Source: JBCFBK01 sp050173895 (GTDB taxonomy: Bacteria > Bacteroidota > Bacteroidia > Bacteroidales > Prolixibacteraceae). From it: a DNA stretch of 12,804 bases. Under the pieces are notes generated by a model. That model saw only the letters and a program-made list of their open reading frames with translations, had not been told where the DNA came from and did no database searches. The stretch spans positions 1 to 12,804 of the forward strand of contig JBFXKJ010000096.1 in NCBI GenBank assembly GCA_050173895.1, read 5' to 3'. The position numbers were made by a program, and so were the translations under genes. Positions 5,897 to 12,804 of this stretch are shown here, piece by piece (positions within the stretch are counted from its first letter, which is position 1; each line of letters opens with the position of its first letter).

Positions 5897-7687
5897 TTAA
5901 TACCGGTTTCTTGGAGTGTACTGTGTATGCAGCAGATGGTGTGATTTCTCCCCGAGCGGCTTCCCAAGAAAATCTTCGTAGATTTTGATCACTTCCGGAT
6001 TCTGATGGGATTTCCGGATCGGCATGCCGGCATCTTCTGCATAGATCGCTTCGGCCCGTTTTTTCCGTATTTCAGGGTTGGTCGGAATGGGTTGTCCGCC
6101 TCCCCCCAGACAACCGCCGGGACAGGCCATGACCTCTACGAAATGAAAGTGTGCGCTTCCCTCTTTCACCGCTTCCATCAGCTTTTTAGCGTTGGCCAGT
6201 CCGTGAGCTACGGCACATTTCAGCTCCACCCCATCCAGAAATGCCCACTCTTTCAGCGGGTTTTCAATTCTAATTCCGGCCTGGCGGATGCCTTCCATTC
6301 CCCTGACAGGGGTAATATCCAGGTTTTCAAAGGGAACATCCCTGCCGGTCACCAGTTCGAAAGCTGTTCTCAGGGCAGCCTCCATCACGCCTCCGGTGGC
6401 CCCGAAGATCACACCTGCACCGGTCGACTCACCCATGAGCCGATCGAAGGGTGTGTCTTCCAGTTTCAGGAAATCGATGCCGGCCTGTTTGATCATGATG
6501 GCCAGTTCCCGTGTAGTCAGCACGTAATCGACGTCCCGGTAGCCGCTGTCGTGCATTTCAGGCCGGGCAGCCTCAAATTTCTTCGCCGTGCAGGGCATGA
6601 TCGAGACCGACACAATTTTCTCCGGATCCAGTTGCCGGGCCTGTGCATAATAGGTTTTGGCCAGCGCCCCAAACATTTGCTGCGGCGATTTGCAGGAGGA
6701 AAGACTTCCCAAAAGTTCAGGGTACATGTGTTCGATATACTTGATCCATCCGGGGGAACAGGAAGTGGCCATCGGGAGCTTTACGGAAGGGTCCTTATCG
6801 ACGAGGGCTTTTTTGAGCCGCATCAGCAGCTCTGTCCCTTCTTCGACAATCGTCAGATCGGCCGTGAAGTCGGTATCGAGGACGGAGTCAAAACCGAGTC
6901 GTTTCAGTACGGAGACCATTTTCCCGGTAACCCTTGTGCCGGTGGGCAGGCCGAGTTCCTCGCCAAGTCCGACACGGACCGCGGGTGCGGTTTGTACGAC
7001 CACATGCTTTTCCGGATCGGCGATCGCATCCCATACTTCCTCAATATAATTTTTCTCAACCAGCGCGCCGGTCGGACAGTGATTAATGCATTGTCCGCAG
7101 GTGGTGCAAACAACCTCATTGATCGGTTTTTCAAAAAAGGTGGCGATCTTCATCTCATCGCCCTTATAAGCGACCGTGAGTGCGTTTACTCCCTGGATCT
7201 CTTCGCAGGTTCTCACACAACGCTGGCAGCGGATGCATTTGCTGTTATCCTTGATAATTGAGGGCGAGAACATGTCGATCGTATACTTCCGCTGGGGGGC
7301 CAGCGGAATAAAGTCCTGCGTCATGATCTTATAATCGGACGCCAGTTTCTGTAATTCACAACTGCCGTTTTTATAGCAACGGGTACAGTCGGCGTTATGT
7401 TCTGAAAGCAGCAATTCAATGATGTGTTTCCTGGAGTTCCGGACGTTCAGGCTGTTTGTCTGAATCTCCATTCCTTCTTCACAAGGGGTGGCGCAGGAGG
7501 CAGACAACCGCTTTTGTCCGGCAATTTCAACGACGCATACCCTGCAGTTGCCCGCAACGCACAAATCTTTATGAAAACACAGGGTAGGGATGATCACTCC
7601 CGCCTGACCGGCGGCTTCCAGAATTGTTTTTCCTTTTTCAACTTCAACAGGGATCCCGTTGATGGTGATGGTGATGAGATTTGCCAT
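5897..7687 (-). CDS. hydA: [FeFe]-hydrogenase catalytic subunit (NAD-linked multimeric type, HydA)
   Basis: This 596-residue enzyme interconverts H2 with protons and electrons. It starts with a [2Fe-2S] ferredoxin domain (C37, C48, C51, C65). A His-ligated [4Fe-4S] site follows (H97-x3-C101-x2-C104-x5-C110). Two [4Fe-4S] sites come next (C151/154/157/161 and C194/197/200/204), then the H-cluster domain. There L2 is MPC366TAKKFE and L3 is EVMAC522PGGC526 followed by LGGGGQP. L1 reads TSC310-S311-PGW instead of the usual TSCCPxW, and an extra C332 occurs in SSCKSPQQ. The C-terminal RKSHQNP segment is present, so the enzyme is full length. It lacks the additional C-terminal [2Fe-2S] domain of the Thermotoga HydA. 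It is last in the hydCBA operon, 10 bases after the NuoF-like gene, with a terminator directly downstream. Confidence 0.95.
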   Translation of the reverse strand: MANLITITINGIPVEVEKGKTILEAAGQAGVIIPTLCFHKDLCVAGNCRVCVVEIAGQKRLSASCATPCEEGMEIQTNSLNVRNSRKHIIELLLSEHNADCTRCYKNGSCELQKLASDYKIMTQDFIPLAPQRKYTIDMFSPSIIKDNSKCIRCQRCVRTCEEIQGVNALTVAYKGDEMKIATFFEKPINEVVCTTCGQCINHCPTGALVEKNYIEEVWDAIADPEKHVVVQTAPAVRVGLGEELGLPTGTRVTGKMVSVLKRLGFDSVLDTDFTADLTIVEEGTELLMRLKKALVDKDPSVKLPMATSCSPGWIKYIEHMYPELLGSLSSCKSPQQMFGALAKTYYAQARQLDPEKIVSVSIMPCTAKKFEAARPEMHDSGYRDVDYVLTTRELAIMIKQAGIDFLKLEDTPFDRLMGESTGAGVIFGATGGVMEAALRTAFELVTGRDVPFENLDITPVRGMEGIRQAGIRIENPLKEWAFLDGVELKCAVAHGLANAKKLMEAVKEGSAHFHFVEVMACPGGCLGGGGQPIPTNPEIRKKRAEAIYAEDAGMPIRKSHQNPEVIKIYEDFLGKPLGEKSHHLLHTQYTPRNRY

Positions 7688-7697
7688 GGACTGATGT

Positions 7698-8885
7698 TTA
7701 GTAGATCATTTCTTCACGGAAATTTTCAACAATGGATGAGAATGAGTTGGCCACCGACTGGCCCAGGCCGCACTTTGCAGTGAGCTGCATTGTTTCGGTC
7801 AGCCTGAGCAGCTTGTCCAGGTACTGCGTGGGTTTCTCCGCTCTTTTTACCGCTTTGATGCCATAATACAACTGCTGGCATCCCACACGGCAGGGCGTAC
7901 ATTGTCCGCAGCTTTCTTCCCGGAAAAACTCCAGATAATTATCCAGCACGTTGTACATCGACCGCGAACTATTGAACAACATCATCGATCCTCCTGTAGG
8001 CAAAGATATGCCGGTGAGTTTCCCTTTGAAACCGATCGCTGTTTCCGAAAACTTCTTCCGGGGGACCAGAAATCCCGATGCTCCGCCAACCTGAACCGCC
8101 TTTGTATCGCCGTCTCCGAATTCGTCGACGAAATCCTGCAGGCTCATTCCCAGTTCAAGCTCGTAAATACCCGGCCGGGGCGTGTCGCCCGATACGGAGA
8201 ACAATTTGGAACCCCGTGAATACTGAACACCCAGGTCATAAAATTTTTTTGCTCCGTATTTGAAGATGGTATAGGTGTGGGCCAGCGTTTCCACATTGTT
8301 AATCACGGTGGGTTTATTCCGGTAGCCCGACCCGGTCGGAAAAGGAGGTTTGTTACGCGGTTCTCCCCGTTTCCCTTCCATCGATTCGAACAAGGCCGTC
8401 TCTTCGCCGCAAATATAGGCGCCGCTGCCGAGGAACACAGAAATGTCAAAATCAAAGCCAATATTCCTACAACATTGGATGAATTTCCGGATCACGATTT
8501 TCAGCTCGGGCAGCAGGTACTTGTATTCACCGCGCAGATAAATAAACCCGGCTTTTGAACCGATCACATATCCGCAGACTGCCATTCCCGTCAGGACTTT
8601 GTAGGGGACAAGCGACAGGATTTCCCGGTCTTTGAATGTCCCGGGTTCCCCTTCATCGGCGTTGCAGATGACGTATTTTTCAGAGGCCGTTTCTTCTGCC
8701 GCCAGTTTCCATTTAAGTCCGGTGGGAAAACCTGCGCCGCCTCTTCCTTTTAGTTCCGAACTCATCAGTTCATTGATAATCTCCCTGGCTGGCAGGGCCA
8801 GTGTCCTTTTGAGGATCTTTTCCCAGTCATTTTCATTTTTGAAAATGAAATCTGCCCTTTTCAATTGATATGCTCCAAATGCCAT
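7698..8885 (-). CDS. hydB: NuoF-like flavoprotein subunit of the hydrogenase (HydB), short form
   Basis: A 395-residue NAD(H)- and FMN-binding subunit that passes electrons between NADH and the iron-sulfur chain. The FMN/NADH-site motif GRGGAGFPTGLKW is at 47-59, NADEGEPGTFKDRE at 75-88, and the NAD-site motif GAYICGEETAL at 155-165. The N3-type [4Fe-4S] cluster is C326-x2-C329-x2-C332 with C372. The protein begins directly with the flavodoxin-like core: there is no N-terminal thioredoxin-like [2Fe-2S] domain and no C-terminal 2x[4Fe-4S] ferredoxin domain, both of which occur in the longer HydB of bifurcating enzymes such as that of Thermotoga. Its length is close to complex I NuoF. It lies 11 bases after hydC and 10 bases before hydA, so it belongs to the same operon. 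Confidence 0.93.
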   Translation of the reverse strand: MAFGAYQLKRADFIFKNENDWEKILKRTLALPAREIINELMSSELKGRGGAGFPTGLKWKLAAEETASEKYVICNADEGEPGTFKDREILSLVPYKVLTGMAVCGYVIGSKAGFIYLRGEYKYLLPELKIVIRKFIQCCRNIGFDFDISVFLGSGAYICGEETALFESMEGKRGEPRNKPPFPTGSGYRNKPTVINNVETLAHTYTIFKYGAKKFYDLGVQYSRGSKLFSVSGDTPRPGIYELELGMSLQDFVDEFGDGDTKAVQVGGASGFLVPRKKFSETAIGFKGKLTGISLPTGGSMMLFNSSRSMYNVLDNYLEFFREESCGQCTPCRVGCQQLYYGIKAVKRAEKPTQYLDKLLRLTETMQLTAKCGLGQSVANSFSSIVENFREEMIY

Positions 8886-8896
8886 GACTCCTCAGT

Positions 8897-9367
8897 TTAA
8901 ATTGCTTTTTCCATGTATTTTCCAAGAATTTCCCGGATCATCTCGGAAGTAAGTCCCGAATAGACCTCATCATTGATCAGCATGGCAGGTGCCTTATGAC
9001 ACCAGCCCAGGCAATTGGTCTGCAGCAACGTAAATTTCCCGTCGGGAGTGGTTTCCCCCAGACCGATCTTCAGCATGTCTTCGATGGTATGCAGCATCTG
9101 ATTTTTCCCTTTCATAGAACAGGTAATTGTTTTGCACACCCGGATAATGTAGCGGCCGGTTTTGCGATACTCCAGAAAAGAGTAAAAGGTGGCCGTGCCA
9201 TACACTTCTGCCGCCGGAAGATTCAGTTCCCTGGCCACCTCGGTCATGGAATATTCCGACAGGTATCTTTCCTGTTCAACAACACCCTGAAGCACAGGAA
9301 GCAGGCTTTCCCTGTTTCTTCCATACTGATCGGCAAGCTGCACGATGAGTTCTCTGATTGGATCCAT
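8897..9367 (-). CDS. hydC: NuoE-like [2Fe-2S] subunit of the hydrogenase (HydC)
   Basis: A 156-residue thioredoxin-fold subunit that carries one [2Fe-2S] cluster and pairs with the NuoF-like subunit. The ligands are C78-x4-C83 and C119-x3-C123, the NuoE pattern. The N-terminal helical part has the family segment YGTATFYSFL (56-65). The length matches NuoE (about 160). The reading frame is open to 9517, but the extra residues are unlike the family; ATG at 9365-9367 (MDPIRELI) gives the expected N-terminus. First gene of the operon hydC-hydB-hydA. I see no exact TAnnTTTG promoter upstream, but two inverted repeats lie 44-80 bases before the start. Confidence 0.93.
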   Translation of the reverse strand: MDPIRELIVQLADQYGRNRESLLPVLQGVVEQERYLSEYSMTEVARELNLPAAEVYGTATFYSFLEYRKTGRYIIRVCKTITCSMKGKNQMLHTIEDMLKIGLGETTPDGKFTLLQTNCLGWCHKAPAMLINDEVYSGLTSEMIREILGKYMEKAI

Positions 9368-9410
9368 ACAATTGATTTTTGGTTCTGAAACGAGTATATG
9401 TTTTAAAAAG

Positions 9411-9445
9411 ATGATAATTGTCATAATAAAACGATCTTTAATCGT
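9411..9445. promoter_or_regulatory. Pair of inverted repeats upstream of hydC, candidate operators
   Basis: ATGATAATTGTCAT (9411-9424) is a 14-bp palindrome with one mismatched pair. ACGAT (9431-9435) and ATCGT (9441-9445) form a perfect 5-bp inverted repeat with a 5-base spacer. Together they lie 44-78 bases upstream of the hydC start, where a repressor or activator of the hydrogenase operon would be expected. Neither matches a consensus I can name, and the Rex consensus is not present. Confidence 0.35.
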
Positions 9446-9675
9446 CAGAACACCCTTAAGGCAGGATCGGTCACAGCGTCGGTTTACTTTTGCCGAACGA
9501 CAAAGAAAAGCTATCAAATTTCTTTCGCTTGAGCAGAATGTATCTTCCTGTTTCTCAACATAACAGATTTATTTTATATCAGTCTAATTATAAATAACTG
9601 AGGGCCGGAAATACGGCTGCTTCCGTGATTTGTTAAGAATTAAGATTTGCTTAAGTTACATTGGCAGTATTCTGT

Positions 9676-9683
9676 TATTTTTG
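9676..9683 (+). promoter_or_regulatory. -7 box of the CYTH operon promoter
   Basis: TATTTTTG is a full match to TAnnTTTG and lies 17 bases before the chosen ATG at 9701. The nearest TTG elements are 12 and 26 bases upstream of it, neither at the preferred spacing of about 20, so the -33 part is weak. The leader would be about a dozen bases. Confidence 0.5.
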
Positions 9684-9700
9684 CAGTAAAATGGAGAGCA

Positions 9701-10165
9701 ATGCCTTTTGAGATCGAGCGGAAATATTTGGTGAAAGAGTGGTTGCTTCCGGGCAAGGTAACCGGTACGCGAATTGTTCAGGCTTATCTGAGCACGGATC
9801 CGGGGCGCACGGTCAGGATCCGTTTGGCAGGAGACCAGGCTTTTTTGACCATCAAGGGAGAGAGTTTAGGAATAAAGCGGCCGGAATTTGAGTATACGAT
9901 TCCCGTGGCTGACGCGGTCGAAATGCTGAAACTTGCCGTAAGCAGCCCGGTAGAAAAAGTCAGGAGGGAGATTGAACATGACGGAATGAAGTGGGAGGTC
10001 GATTATTTCGAAGGAGTGAACCAGGGGCTGGTACTGGCCGAAATTGAATTAAGCTCTGAAGATTATGAATTTACGCTGCCGGAATGGGTTGGGAAGGAAG
10101 TGACGGAAGATCCCAGGTACCATAATTCGCAGCTTTCTCTCCGCCCGTATTCGGAATGGGCATAG
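9701..10165 (+). CDS. CYTH-domain protein (triphosphate tunnel metalloenzyme fold)
   Basis: A 154-residue single-domain CYTH protein. The signature E4-x-E6-x-K8 is at the start (FEIERKYLV). Arg-rich strands VRIRL and FLTIKG follow, then the acidic strands WEVDYF and LAEIEL, which supply metal- and phosphate-binding residues inside the tunnel. Small bacterial members hydrolyse inorganic triphosphate or other tri- or polyphosphates; some are class IV adenylate cyclases. The substrate cannot be decided here. The frame opens at 9647, but a promoter box lies inside that extension, and ATG 9701 puts ExExK at the usual place. First gene of a plus-strand group, 45 bases before the DUF3078 gene. Confidence 0.9.
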   Translation: MPFEIERKYLVKEWLLPGKVTGTRIVQAYLSTDPGRTVRIRLAGDQAFLTIKGESLGIKRPEFEYTIPVADAVEMLKLAVSSPVEKVRREIEHDGMKWEVDYFEGVNQGLVLAEIELSSEDYEFTLPEWVGKEVTEDPRYHNSQLSLRPYSEWA

Positions 10166-10210
10166 TTCTGTGGCTTGATTTTTGATAACCGAAAAAAAAC
10201 ATATACAATC

Positions 10211-12190
10211 ATGATTTACAAGTTTTTACTGTTGGGATTCTTCCTTTATTTAGTGATTTCTGAGGCGTCGGCCGTTCCTTTTTCGCAGCCGGCAACTGAG
10301 GGAGGTCAAAAGGATTCGGTGAAAGTAAGTGTCGATTATTTGAAGTATTTCCTGCAGCGGCAAGGTAACTGGTATCCGAAAGACGCCAATCTGGAGAGAA
10401 GCCTGAACAGCCTGATCCATTTTGTGGAAGATGAGAAGATTGATTCGGTACTGGTTAAGTTGGAAAACAACCAGCCGGATGATCAGTTTTATTTTTACCG
10501 GTCGCCCCGGAGGGTGGCGGACAGTCTTTCTGTTCCGGGTTATCTTTCGCAGGCTGGCCTGGCTGAGCAGTTGAAGCGGGTGGATCGTGAAGTGAAAGAC
10601 AATATTGTCAGAGAGCAGATCGCAGTTCCGGAGGAGCTGTTTGCCAACATGGATTCGCGGATAGGGTTGGTGCCGCGAAACGATGCGGAATGGCTGGTGC
10701 GCAACTCCAAGATTGTTCTGCCCGACAGCCTGAGAACGTTCAGTGCGATTCCCGACTCGATGATCAGCAATGTCGATGATCTGCAAAAAGTTCGCAGGCT
10801 GGAGAGCGCCCGCCGGGCACTGCTCGAGAAAGCGCGGCTTGAATATAACAGCAGGCTCCGAAAGCAGTACATCGACTCGGTGAGCAATTCCTATCGCAAT
10901 GATTATATCGCCTCTTATTCGAAGCAAATACAGAAGCAATTTGCCGATTCAGTGAAACGTGTCAATTACCAGCTTCTGGTACGGTACAACGATTCGGTGA
11001 TGCGATCGGTCAATGATTCCGTAGGCAGTGTTCTTAAGATTTTGGCGTCTTATGCTGCGAAGGATTCAGTAGGGATCTGGCTGCATGCCTCCGACCGTGA
11101 TTCGATGAGGATTTGGCTTCGGAACAATGATCCTTATTTCACCCGGATTTTCATTAAAAACGAGCAAAACGATTCGCTGGGAGTGCGTGTTGAGAATGCC
11201 GGAAAGTACTCGATGCGGTTCATGATCGATGATGGGGTGACCTTTTCCCGGTTCGCTAAAAAGCAGACCCGCGACGTGAACCTTCCGTCGTTCCAGGCCG
11301 AATCATCCCTGCGGAAAGTGCAGCAGCGTTACAATGTGGTCACACCCTGGACACTCACCGGGAAAAGCAATCTTGGCTTTACTCAGACGGCGCTGAGCAA
11401 CTGGAAAGCAGGGGGTGATAATTCTTTCGCATTTTTGTTTGTCTTTGACGGGGCGGCTAATTACGCAAAAAATAACATTACCTGGAGAAATTCACTTCAA
11501 CTGAGAAATGGTTGGGTGAAGCCCGGCGGAGACAAGATAGAAAAGAACGATGATGCGGTAGAGCTGATCTCCCGTTTCGGGGTGAAGGCAGCAAAAAACT
11601 GGTATTATTCGGCCGAGAGCGATTTCCGGACCCAGTTTTTTAACGGCTACAAATATCCCAACCGGGCCCAGCCCATCTCTGCATTTCTGGCCCCGGCTTA
11701 CTGGGTAGTCAAGTTTGGTTTCGATTACAACCCCAATAAGGATTTGTCCTTACTTCTTTCCCCTTTCAGTGCCAAAATGACCTATGTAGGAGATACGGCA
11801 AAAGTGGATCCGAAGAGTTTTGGCATCGGCGAAGGGAAGAAAAGCTATTGGCAAACCGGTCTCAGCGCTGACCTGAACTGGAAAAAGCAAATCACTCCGG
11901 ATGTCGTGTACAACACCAAATACAAAATGTTTATCAATTATGCAGCTCCGTTCAGCAAATTTGATATCCGCTGGGAAAATGATCTGAGTTTTCAGCTCAG
12001 TACCTTTATTAATATGAATGTCAGGTATCATCTGGTTTTTGATGATGATGCCAAGTTCAAGACCGGGCGGTTCGATCCGGTTTCAGAGAAGGAGATTATG
12101 AAGCCCCGGTGGCAGATGAAGGAGCTGATCACCATTGGGTTTACCTATACGATGAACAAGAAAATATATAAGCGGAAGCGAATCGGGTAA
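10211..12190 (+). CDS. DUF3078 outer-membrane beta-barrel protein with long Asp-Ser-rich N-terminal region
   Basis: A 659-residue exported protein. Residues 1-21 form a signal peptide ending EASA. The C-terminal part, from about 378 to 659, is the DUF3078 barrel: it opens with WTLTGKSNLGFTQTALSNWKAGG and continues with alternating aromatic strands (such as NNITWRNSLQLRNGW and KNWYYSAESDFRTQFF). DUF3078 proteins are Bacteroidota outer-membrane proteins of unknown role. The region 30-350 is unusual: it is charged and partly helical (190-260), and holds twelve copies of D-S followed by V, L or M, ending in strand-like repeats (285-340). ATG 10211 is chosen over the upstream in-frame start (10175), because it directly precedes the signal peptide. 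The next gene begins 2 bases after its stop. Confidence 0.85.
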   Translation: MIYKFLLLGFFLYLVISEASAVPFSQPATEGGQKDSVKVSVDYLKYFLQRQGNWYPKDANLERSLNSLIHFVEDEKIDSVLVKLENNQPDDQFYFYRSPRRVADSLSVPGYLSQAGLAEQLKRVDREVKDNIVREQIAVPEELFANMDSRIGLVPRNDAEWLVRNSKIVLPDSLRTFSAIPDSMISNVDDLQKVRRLESARRALLEKARLEYNSRLRKQYIDSVSNSYRNDYIASYSKQIQKQFADSVKRVNYQLLVRYNDSVMRSVNDSVGSVLKILASYAAKDSVGIWLHASDRDSMRIWLRNNDPYFTRIFIKNEQNDSLGVRVENAGKYSMRFMIDDGVTFSRFAKKQTRDVNLPSFQAESSLRKVQQRYNVVTPWTLTGKSNLGFTQTALSNWKAGGDNSFAFLFVFDGAANYAKNNITWRNSLQLRNGWVKPGGDKIEKNDDAVELISRFGVKAAKNWYYSAESDFRTQFFNGYKYPNRAQPISAFLAPAYWVVKFGFDYNPNKDLSLLLSPFSAKMTYVGDTAKVDPKSFGIGEGKKSYWQTGLSADLNWKKQITPDVVYNTKYKMFINYAAPFSKFDIRWENDLSFQLSTFINMNVRYHLVFDDDAKFKTGRFDPVSEKEIMKPRWQMKELITIGFTYTMNKKIYKRKRIG

Positions 12191-12192
12191 TT

Positions 12193-12573
12193 ATGAAAGA
12201 ATTAAAAAGGTATTTTGAAATACATGCGCAGCCAAAGGATGTGTACAATGCGTTGACCAATCGGGTGATGATCGAAATATGGACCGGAGAGCCGGCGGAA
12301 ATGGAGGAGGTAGCCGGTTCGGAATTCTCCATGTGGGACGGCAGTATTACCGGGAAAAACCTGGAGTTTATCAGCAACCGGCAAATTGTGCAGGAATGGT
12401 ACTTCGGGGAACAGGAGGAACCTTCAATTGTAACGATCAGGCTGCATCCGCACAGGAACGGGACAAGCATGGAAGTGAGACAGACCAATATTCCCGATGA
12501 GGCATATGAGAATATCGCGGAAGGCTGGGAGGAAGATTATTTCGATGCACTGAACCAGCTTTTTGAAGAGTAA
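12193..12573 (+). CDS. AHSA1/SRPBCC (START-like) domain protein
   Basis: A 126-residue cytoplasmic protein of the helix-grip fold. Typical AHSA1-type segments are the N-terminal strand and helix IHAQPKDVYNALTN (10-23), the MWDGSITGKNLE turn, the I-V-Q-E-W-Y-F-G strand, and the C-terminal stretch IPDEAYENIAEGWEEDYF before the last helix. Such proteins bind small hydrophobic ligands or act as Hsp90 co-chaperone-like factors; the role here is unknown. It starts 2 bases after the DUF3078 stop, so the two are co-transcribed and probably translationally linked. A hairpin follows 11 bases after its stop codon. Confidence 0.88.
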   Translation: MKELKRYFEIHAQPKDVYNALTNRVMIEIWTGEPAEMEEVAGSEFSMWDGSITGKNLEFISNRQIVQEWYFGEQEEPSIVTIRLHPHRNGTSMEVRQTNIPDEAYENIAEGWEEDYFDALNQLFEE

Positions 12574-12584
12574 TAAAAAAGAAG

Positions 12585-12610
12585 AAAGCTGCCCCCACAG
12601 GGGCAGCTTT
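12585..12610. terminator. Strong hairpin terminator between convergent genes
   Basis: A perfect 11-bp stem (AAAGCTGCCCC with GGGGCAGCTTT) has a CACA loop. It follows the SRPBCC gene. The T-rich tail is on the minus strand (CTTCTTTTTTATTA), while the plus side continues GAGATTGCTT. It therefore suits the minus-strand gene ending at 12701 at least as well as the plus-strand operon. A smaller hairpin, ATTGC-TTAC-GCAAT, lies next to it at 12614-12627. The remaining DNA up to 12700 shows no gene. Confidence 0.85.
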
Positions 12611-12700
12611 GAGATTGCTTACGCAATTGTTCGAGGAAAGGGATTTTTTGAGTACTTATATATTAGGGATATGATTCCAGTGCCTTTGCACCCGCTTAAC

Positions 12701-12804
12701 CTATTTAACTTCGATCAGTGCGTATTTCGATATTTTCCAGAATTGTGCCGGATCTTTGATCTCCAGGTATGCGATCTGACCGTTTTCTTCCACCAGTTGG
12801 TAGG
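12701..12804 (-). CDS. C-terminal end of an unidentified minus-strand gene (partial)
   Basis: The minus strand is open from the window edge to a TAG at 12701-12703 and encodes 33 residues ending SKYALIEVK. The composition is protein-like (EENGQIAYLEIKDPAQFW), with strand-helix character and codon use like its neighbours. The family is not recognisable from this piece. It converges on the SRPBCC gene, with the hairpin at 12585-12610 between them. Confidence 0.6.
   Translation of the reverse strand, partial: YQLVEENGQIAYLEIKDPAQFWKISKYALIEVK

Larger units (their letters stand above)
9368..9700. other. Intergenic control region between hydC and the CYTH gene
   Basis: About 333 bases without a convincing gene. 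It must hold the divergent promoters of the hydrogenase operon (-) and the CYTH operon (+). I see the CYTH -7 box, two inverted repeats nearer hydC, and a GCCG/CGGC mini-hairpin near 9604-9617. The segment is AT-rich compared with its flanks. Short open frames here are extensions of hydC or translated intergenic DNA. Confidence 0.6.

Noticed and set aside
6005..7261. A 418-codon plus-strand open frame antisense to hydA
   Set aside because: It mirrors the strongly conserved hydrogenase coding sequence, has no recognisable domain, and has an unnatural Cys/His/Phe-rich composition.
9485..9492. TACTTTTG on the plus strand, a full match to the -7 consensus
   Set aside because: No TTG lies at a suitable distance upstream, and no gene starts for 200 bases downstream. 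The box at 9676-9683 serves the CYTH gene better.
9630..9656. TTGTTAAGAATTAAG resembling half of a Rex box near the CYTH gene
   Set aside because: The second half-site (TTAACAA) is missing, and the location is over 260 bases from the hydC start. It is probably AT-rich background.

Overview
The window looks like chromosomal DNA from an anaerobic, fermentative member of the Bacteroidota, probably Bacteroidales or a near relative. The signs are three matches to the Bacteroidota promoter consensus (TAnnTTTG, two with a TTG about 20 bases upstream), weak Shine-Dalgarno sites, a DUF3078 outer-membrane barrel, a secreted sulfatase, and a trimeric NAD-linked [FeFe]-hydrogenase with its maturases. I cannot place it to genus.

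Layout, left to right. (1) 1-1547: the possible tail of an upstream gene, then a secreted type I sulfatase (+). (2) 1561-1949: a bidirectional terminator; a minus-strand gene for a tiny secreted Lys/Cys-rich protein; and its upstream DNA, which holds a perfect 10-bp inverted repeat and five copies of a 7-bp tandem repeat. (3) 1949-4605: the hydrogenase maturases hydG (-) and hydE (+), transcribed divergently from back-to-back promoters. (4) 4602-5794: a translationally coupled minus-strand pair, an alkylated-DNA repair methyltransferase (ogt type) and a DUF4956 membrane protein. The membrane gene overlaps the end of hydE tail-to-tail by 4 bp. (5) 5871-9367: a compact minus-strand operon with a NuoE-like subunit, a NuoF-like subunit and the [FeFe]-hydrogenase catalytic subunit (hydC-hydB-hydA order), ended by a clear terminator. 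(6) 9701-12573: a plus-strand operon with a CYTH-fold protein, a long DUF3078 barrel protein and an AHSA1/SRPBCC protein. A strong hairpin follows. (7) 12701-12804: the 3' end of an unidentified minus-strand gene.

The main theme is hydrogen metabolism. HydE and HydG supply parts of the diiron subcluster (HydG makes CO and CN from tyrosine). The NuoE/NuoF pair links the catalytic subunit to NAD(H). HydF, the scaffold maturase, is not in the window and must be elsewhere. The NuoF-like subunit is short, with no extra N-terminal thioredoxin-like or C-terminal ferredoxin domains. The simplest reading is therefore an NADH-linked enzyme rather than a ferredoxin-bifurcating one. The catalytic subunit has an unusual first H-cluster motif, TSCSPGW, plus an extra Cys 21 residues later.

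I found no CRISPR array, tRNA, rRNA, insertion sequence or phage gene, and no clearly new multi-gene system. The best leads are the H-cluster motif change, the small secreted Lys/Cys-rich gene with its unusual upstream DNA, the shared hydE/hydG control region, and the Asp-Ser-rich repeat region in front of the DUF3078 barrel.
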